Shown here: positions 29,701 to 33,544 of the stretch, piece by piece | How positions within the stretch are numbered: the stretch's first letter is position 1 | Layout: each line of letters starts with the position of its first letter | Notes under the pieces: model-generated | Told to the model about the DNA's origin: nothing | The model's database searches: none | What the model saw: the letters and a program-made list of their open reading frames with translations, nothing else | Source of the DNA: Saccoglossus kowalevskii | Taxonomy: Eukaryota; Hemichordata; Enteropneusta; Harrimaniidae | Direction of reading: 5' to 3' | Length of the DNA: 33,544 nt | Assembly (NCBI RefSeq): GCF_000003605.2 | Contig: NW_003116450.1 | Location: 332,149 to 365,692, forward strand | Program-made: the position numbers and the translations under genes

Positions 29701-31853
29701 GAAATAAACCGGTTTTGTGACTCATCGTACTACTTGTAACTGTGGATATTTGACGTTCAAATTTGAGACGCGGCGGGTCGCGGTGTATCATGTGCGGCGA
29801 CCTCAGTCCCAACATCTGACCTGGATACCTTCGGTATAACCAAAGTTTCTGCTGATCTGCACTGGCTCGGAAGATGAATTCTGATTGGCTAAAAAAACAA
29901 AAAACTTGTGGCGTTGAATGCACGTTCATTCAAGTTTTGTCGTTGTTCTGGGGTGAGTTTGATGGTGTAAGATCGGATTCTCACATCGTTTTGTGGGACG
30001 TACATGATATGCCTTGTCTCAACTCCGGCCGAAAGAAAGACTTTGCACGCCGTCGCAATGGTTGGTGTACACTCGGCACAAATCTGCAGCTTTCGAAATT
30101 ACCTTCATCATCTCTTGTATTTTTTTTTACCGTAGTGGAGAATTACAATACCATATATCGTCATCCAATTCTGCGTTGTCCCGTGTTCTTTGAAACAGAT
30201 GGCAATTACCCAGGTGTAATTTCACTTTCTGTGACTTCGAACGCCGCTACGGGACAGTTGATATTGTAGTAGTTTTTTGCATTTTTTTTGTCCTTCAATC
30301 CTCAATCACATCTAGTACTTAAAGAACATGTTTTCTTTGATGGAGGTTCGCAATCCATCTCAAAATCACAACACGTGGAACACAGCGTTCTGACGTTCGT
30401 TTAAGCACCTCACGATGTTGAGAGTGGTTTAGGTTTGTGTGGCGAACGACAATCACCCAACGACCGACGCTCACAACTTGGATCCCACCATTAACAAAAA
30501 AAAATATTATGGTTATATAATTTTTCAAATGTTTTTAATTCGGTATTTTTTTCAATATTTTTCCAAAATTCAACCGCTATATTTCTCTAAGAATCAAATA
30601 TTAAACTTGTAGTCAATTCATGTTCCAGGGCCACTTGGTTTAGCCGTGCATTATCAGCCAATAAACCATTAATTGCATATGCAAATTTTGTGTTTGGACC
30701 AATCAAATCAAATCAACCGTCATTATACTGGTATAATATAATCATAAATATGTTACTCAGAATAAAAATATGATATATATAATACCATGGGAACGACCCG
30801 ACTCTCCTCGGTCATCGCCCGCAATCACCGGCGGTACGGTGATCGCATTTTGTTGTCGCATTTTGTCGCGCCAGTACAATGATGGAATTCAACAAATTAG
30901 TAACCGTTGCGATCAAAACCAGTGTCTGAGACTTTCGATTCACTGCATGTAAATCAGTACCAACATCAACGTTAATTTTCAGCGTCGGAAACTATAGCCT
31001 TTACCTATACATGACTATAGAATTGCATTAACCTTTTCACCACCTGTCTTTGTCGCCCAAATTTTTTTGCATTTTCGTTTAATATTCTTCAATATTCATG
31101 GAAATGAACTCTTTTGCCAACAGACAAAATTTGGGTCAATTTTCGTTTTTTACTCAAAAAGTTATCTTTTGACGGAAAGTGCAGACTATAAACAAGACTA
31201 TTTTGTGATTTGGGAAGAAAAGAGCTGGTGGTGAAATGATTAAACATGGAAGGTATTAGCTATGTTAATTAATATAGTATTTTTTAATTGGTATCTGAGT
31301 GAGTCGCCTTTCTTTGAAATTGTATCTAAAAATAGAAAATATTCCTCATTATAGATTCAAGGAACATTATGATTGGCTGAATCTACTAGTATATACTTTT
31401 CTAACTATGGCAACGCAACTAACATACGTCAATTTCTTATATGCTCCAAGGTAGTATGTGGAGGCAGTAAGCTGGAACATTGTACTAGTACGTTAAAAAT
31501 TCAAAATGTAGACAAAAAACCTCTCCCGTTTCTGATTAAAAGAGTGTTGGAATATGGGCTAAATTTCAATAATTATGCTTATCACACAGCTAGAACTGTC
31601 TGAAATTGTAACAATCTGTCTACTTCTATTATTAAACAGTTTAAATATATAATGTGTATATTAACAATGTATCGAATTATAATTGAGCATTAATCCATCG
31701 TTTCTGAAAGGCGATTGTTAATGAACTCACACCGTGAACTTCAACAGATATCTTACCATATTCTCTCATGGATTTCCCATGTACACCGGAAACATCTACT
31801 TCTAATAAAATGAGCACGTATAGAACAGCCACAGCGATGAAATTCGGCTTCAT
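23491..31853 (-). CDS. Secreted multidomain lectin: signal peptide, 3 pentraxin domains, mucin-like stalk, FTP (fucolectin) domain
   Basis: Seven coding exons (31757-31853, 28552-29163, 26719-27324, 25784-26389, 25356-25601, 24523-24759, 23491-23711) join with GT..AG introns to exactly 2625 nt, 874 residues plus stop, with no internal stop. Order: signal peptide (about 1-26), pentraxin 1 (33-236), pentraxin 2 (237-438), pentraxin 3 (439-640), Thr/Ala stalk (641-722), FTP domain (723-874). Pentraxins are secreted calcium-dependent pattern-recognition discs; FTP domains bind fucose-type sugars. Six introns, all phase 1, allow domain cassettes to be duplicated without frame loss. The product is inferred to be an extracellular multivalent recognition protein. 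Frog pentraxin fusion protein also joins FTP and pentraxin, but with FTP N-terminal. I found no start nearer the first pentraxin exon with a signal peptide. Confidence 0.88.
24523..24759 (-). CDS. Lectin exon 6: FTP (fucolectin) domain, first part
   Basis: A 237-nt phase 1-1 exon. It encodes PALVNIAVGKSVAQSST, then AGRAVDGDKNSD, LSCTQTEKEYQPWWKVDLG and VYQVIITNRQDCC. These match the FTP/F5-8C-like lectin pattern 'NVA.GK.A.QSS', 'A.DG', 'SCTHT....PWW.VDL', 'V.I.NR.DCC'. In the eel agglutinin the fucose pocket is His52-Arg79-Arg86. Arg797 and Arg804 (the latter in the next exon) have that exact spacing, with the vicinal Cys800-Cys801 between them, but the His52 position is Gln770. The domain is expected to be calcium-binding in addition. 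Confidence 0.88.
25356..25601 (-). CDS. Lectin exon 5: Thr/Ala-rich mucin-like stalk
   Basis: A 246-nt phase 1-1 exon (82 codons) almost wholly of Thr, Ala, Lys, Pro, Gln. The core is the 10-residue unit TTAAKTTAAL, repeated nearly perfectly, with diverged units at the N-terminal side (TTTTAAQ, TTAVKTTGAP, TTAAQPTDAP). Such segments are usually heavily O-glycosylated, stiff spacers. Here it would hold the FTP lectin away from the pentraxin array. The plus strand shows an apparently open Val/Ala frame across the same bases, which is only the antisense of the repeat. Confidence 0.85.
25391..25560 (-). repeat. 30-bp coding minisatellite in the lectin stalk
   Basis: In plus-strand orientation, units start at 25391, 25421, 25451 and 25481 with GTTGTTTTTGCTGCAGTAGT plus ten more bases and are near identical. 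Units at 25511 and 25541 are diverged. The unit is ten codons, so gain or loss keeps the frame and would change stalk length. The low divergence of the four units suggests recent expansion. Confidence 0.85.
25784..26389 (-). CDS. Lectin exon 4: pentraxin domain 3
   Basis: A 606-nt phase 1-1 exon beginning LQWSGDEKLVVDESSD. It carries all the motifs of domains 1 and 2 (ACLW, HHLCVTWS, LGQEQDS). Its C-terminal part, HGHTEGDLFAWSSADIDLDG then NPEKLPADIC, differs most from the others. The nucleotide identity with exon 3 over 25910-26090 against 26840-27020 is near complete by eye, including third positions, pointing to recent duplication or gene conversion. It is spliced by a 182-bp intron to the stalk exon. 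Confidence 0.92.
26719..27324 (-). CDS. Lectin exon 3: pentraxin domain 2
   Basis: A 606-nt phase 1-1 exon, LEWTGDEKLVVDVSSD followed by the pentraxin fold through LPADIC. It has the same paired cysteines, HHLCVTWS, GQEQDS and downstream Gln as domain 1. Relative to domain 3 only a handful of residues change in the first ~150 positions (for example RFYVRGGNGG against RVYVRGENGG). A cluster of changes follows QLATEC: NGETEGNLFAWSSGNLDLDG. Intron bases just outside the acceptor are also alike between copies, showing that the duplication unit included flanking intron. Confidence 0.92.
28552..29163 (-). CDS. Lectin exon 2: pentraxin domain 1
   Basis: A 612-nt phase 1-1 exon encoding a whole pentraxin domain. 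Cys66 (SACLW) and Cys124 in HHLCVTWS form the conserved disulfide; H-x-C-x-x-W-S is the pentraxin signature. TLGQEQDS gives Glu166-Gln167-Asp168 and Gln178 ten residues later, the same spacing as Glu138-Gln139-Asp140-Gln150 of human CRP, so most calcium ligands are kept. At the position of CRP Asp60-Asn61 the sequence reads Phe-Asn (EEFNELILF). This copy is the most divergent, especially at its N-terminus (VQRASVIGQKLIVDASSD). It lies between a 2593-bp intron 1 and a 1227-bp intron. Confidence 0.92.
29206..29249. repeat. Near-perfect hairpin containing an echo of a pentraxin exon end
   Basis: TTGCACAATTCAC (29209-29221) is perfectly complemented by GTGAATTGTGCAA (29234-29246), extending to 16 bp with one mismatch, around a 12-base loop. 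The bases TCACGACATATAT at 29218-29230 equal the donor boundary of pentraxin exon 4 (25780-25792), which in this gene marks the 3' end of each pentraxin exon. It lies about 43 bp upstream of pentraxin exon 2's acceptor, in intron 1. Confidence 0.6.
29640..30358 (-). pseudogene. Degenerate tyrosine recombinase (Crypton/DUF3504-like) in lectin intron 1
   Basis: On the minus strand, from about 30240, one frame reads KLHLGNCHLFQRTRDNAELD, then DDIWYCNSPLR, a TAA (30127-30129), then EMMKVISKAADLCRVYTNHC. The neighbouring frame then continues ACKVFLSAGVETRHIM, VRIRSYTIKLTPEQRQNLNE. This is the C-terminal catalytic half of the tyrosine recombinases found in Cryptons and in DUF3504-type host proteins ('W..N.P.G......M..IS..AGLS..YTNHCIRAT', 'L..AG.E.RHIM..(S/T)GH....SIRSY'). 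The His of YTNHC (30055-30069) and the Tyr (29967-29969) remain; the following Arg and the GH motif are lost. MDCEPPSKKTCSLST from an ATG at 30356-30358 may be the original N-terminus, joined by an internal deletion. A C-terminal FHNC/CTFNGK-like tail lies near 29650-29705. Confidence 0.65.
30770..30880 (-). other. CpG-enriched patch upstream of the recombinase remnant
   Basis: A locally GC-rich block (CGACCCGACTCTCC, CATCGCCCGCAATCACCGGC). On the minus strand it reads MRQQNAITVPPVIAGDDRGE followed by SGRSHG before becoming AT-rich. It could be the former promoter or 5' exon of the recombinase gene, but there is no motif to confirm it. Confidence 0.25.
30960..31756. other. Rest of lectin intron 1 near exon 1
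   Basis: AT-rich sequence with no recognised exon. The plus-strand open frame 31373-31603 lacks any motif. The consensus donor (GTAAGA on the minus strand, complement of 31751-31756) opens the intron. Confidence 0.4.
31757..31853 (-). CDS. Lectin exon 1: signal peptide
   Basis: The ATG complements 31851-31853. It encodes MKPNFIAVAVLYVLILLEVD followed by VSGVHGKSMREY and one extra base before a good donor (ATATG|GTAAGA). A basic residue, a long hydrophobic core and small residues (VSG, VHG) form a typical secretory signal with cleavage near residue 23-26. The phase (one leftover base) matches the two-base start of pentraxin exon 1, giving Val at the junction. This is the only signal-peptide exon I see upstream of the pentraxins. 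Confidence 0.75.
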
Positions 31854-32098
31854 GATGTATAGACTGCACTGCCTTTAACACCGAATAAATGATATATTAT
31901 TTGCAATACATAAAAGAAGGGGAAATAATAACAAGAGCGTTTCCTAGCAAACATGACAATATTCTACATATTTGTGGATACAGATAGATACAACCAGGTT
32001 TTCACAATGAACTTCATCGAATTGAAGAAATATGAGAAATGCAAAGTGACATTGAATATAACATATAGATTAATCTGATTATACTTACCAGTGTGACT

Positions 32099-32109
32099 TG
32101 TCACCGAGT
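32099..32109 (-). other. Possible 5' untranslated mini-exon of the lectin gene
   Basis: A strong donor on the minus strand, CACACTG|GTAAGTAT (complement of 32091-32105), lies 246 bp upstream of the ATG. A matching acceptor GTGCAG sits 10 bp before the ATG. A TATA box 31 bp upstream of a TCA initiator at 32109 predicts a start just before this donor. An 11-nt first exon would be unusually short, so the true start may be further upstream. Confidence 0.35.
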
Positions 32110-32133
32110 GAATAAGCATTCGTACATGCACAA

Positions 32134-32140
32134 TTATATA
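32134..32140 (-). promoter_or_regulatory. TATA box of the lectin gene
   Basis: TATATAA on the minus strand, 31 bp before a candidate initiator and about 280 bp before the start codon. In an AT-rich region such matches occur by chance; its support is the spacing to the initiator and the strong donor that follows. Confidence 0.4.
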
Positions 32141-32144
32141 CCAT

Positions 32145-33544
32145 TACCATTCTGAATCACTGTTAAACGTAAATTAATTAAATGTAGATAAACATCAATT
32201 TTGAATGCAAATAGTTTCTGATGTTTTTGTGAAAACGAAATATTATTGAAAATTGACATTTTTAATTTAGGAATGTAGACAATATATCATTTAGGATAAT
32301 AGATTCGATGATAATCGATTGGCAATATTAATTTCATAATTATTTTTTTTCGACATTAATCAACGAAAACAGTGTTATTGGTTATTTTTACTTTCAGTCA
32401 ATACATAAAACTTGTATAAAACTGTTCCCATCATGGTTTTTAATCGAGCACTCATTTTTGTAAGTGCCAGCTGTCGCCACGATATCAATATGTGTAAAAT
32501 TGATTAATTTTTATCAGAACGACAATTGTGAGAATATGAATGTGTCACCGTAATGTCACCTCAATGAAACACACCTCCATGTTACAGCTGTGGTGCAAAT
32601 AACATAATATCTACAACTGTCATATTATATTATACTATATATTATATTATATTATATTATATTATATTATTTTTTTTCCAACCATTGACTTTTTCATCTT
32701 TATATGTGTTTTTTTTACGTTCGCAAATTCCGTTTTTCTCATCTCAAACTTATCTTATTATAAGAATATAATTTAAATAAAAGTTACTGGTTCTAGCACA
32801 AGACAACATTCTTGGATGATATGAGTGCGGGAACAAAGGTACCACTGTTTTTGTTTAATAGCTTTTTTTCATGAGCGAGAAATTTGACCTCGAGAATTGT
32901 GGTAACTTTCGCCGGGAACAGCTTTTTAACTATTCTGTGATTTTTTTGGGGGGCTGGCTGGATTTTGTTCATACTTGGTAGGCAGGTCATACCTTCACTG
33001 TAACAGTTGTTGGTGATAAAATCTAAAAATAATTCCTGACACATCGTTGTCTTGGCAACAGCCTCATAACCGATTGTTGATTATATTCGCCCTAAATGTA
33101 TTACCTCCTACCAGTCTTATAATAGCAGTGTTGAAATGCTTTTTGTTTTGGCTATTAAGTTGTGCACCAACGAGAGATCCCTGGCACCGACATTGTTATA
33201 CTGTATCAACTTAAGGTAGCGGGACTATTATTTGCATACTTGTTTTCATCTTCTAATTGTGACTAAATGACTACAAATAGACCCGGGAAAGTATATATTT
33301 TTAGAATCGCCAGACTTCAAGCTTTTCACAAGTGTATTTTGCATGCCCGTATCTGAATTCTACGACGCGTTACTCAATCAAAGGTGAAAAATTACTTTTT
33401 CTGTAAAAAAAAAAAAATACGCATTTATGCTGGCGATAAGAATTATTTTTTTCACTTTTCCTAGTTGTTCAATAGTCTGGTAAATTGAATGTGTCTTGTT
33501 AGTTTTATTCAAGCAACGCGTTTTAAAAAATAGTGTCCTGAATT
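32145..33544. other. Upstream intergenic stretch to the end of the window
   Basis: No gene recognised. The 83-codon minus-strand frame at 32793-33044 has no motif I know. AT-rich DNA with a TATTA microsatellite (listed separately) and an A13 run at 33405-33417 make up most of it. Enhancers of the lectin gene could lie here but none can be identified by eye. Confidence 0.35.
32625..32671. repeat. (ATATT)n / (TATTA)n microsatellite
   Basis: About nine consecutive 5-bp ATATT-type units with one CTATA interruption, followed by a T8 tract. Simple repeat, likely length-polymorphic. Confidence 0.85.

Noticed and set aside
29465-29929. 154-codon open frame on the minus strand with a hydrophobic C-terminus
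   Set aside because: It overlaps the tyrosine-recombinase remnant; the family-like residues lie in other frames, and the apparent membrane tail is AT-rich sequence.
29874-30269. 131-codon open frame on the plus strand
   Set aside because: Antisense of the recombinase remnant; its openness follows from the moderate GC content of that block.

Overview
The window reads as AT-rich, intron-rich nuclear DNA from an animal, most likely a marine invertebrate deuterostome. The grounds are exons with canonical GT..AG junctions, a lectin gene joining pentraxin and fucolectin-type (FTP) domains, a cytosolic 5'-nucleotidase I-like gene, and many degenerate transposons. Hemichordate or amphioxus would fit, but no sequence here fixes the species. 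There is no bacterial-style operon, CRISPR array or rRNA, and I could not see a tRNA. One 407-base run of N (21804-22210) interrupts the assembly.

Layout. 1-2040: two degenerate tandem arrays with roughly nucleosome-length periods (about 167 and about 155 bp); the second lies inside a roughly 1 kb element with matching terminal inverted repeats. 2040-4390: nothing recognised. 4390-5840: two diverged copies of an LTR-like repeat, whose 3' part recurs at 21590-21803 against the gap. 7750-8125: a possible small inverted-repeat element. 10737-13178 (+): five exons of a cytosolic 5'-nucleotidase I-like gene (NT5C1 family) carrying at least two apparent frame lesions and one damaged splice acceptor, so probably a recent pseudogene. 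15960-16480: a CpG-rich, promoter-like island with a TCTCGCGAGA element and a YY1-type AAAATGGCGAC element. 18370-18640: an unidentified coding-like fragment. 20230-20816: a clean 587 bp MITE with inverted repeats of about 120 bp and a 7 bp target duplication. 22405-22595 (-): a reverse transcriptase remnant of a non-LTR retrotransposon.

23491-31853 (-) holds the main gene: seven coding exons that splice in frame to 2625 nt (874 aa). They encode a signal peptide, three near-identical pentraxin domains (one exon each), a Thr/Ala-rich mucin-like stalk made of 30-nt repeats, and a C-terminal FTP lectin domain. Every intron is phase 1, so each domain is a portable cassette. The product should be a secreted, multivalent, calcium-dependent recognition protein, plausibly innate immune. 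The FTP pocket keeps both sugar-contacting arginines at canonical spacing but has Gln where the canonical His is expected. A TATA box and a possible 5' untranslated exon lie upstream at 32099-32140, and an AATAAA signal lies downstream of the stop. Intron 1 contains a same-strand, broken tyrosine-recombinase (Crypton/DUF3504-like) gene.

Identifications rest on remembered family motifs and on reading frames and splice phases worked out by eye; no database search was run.
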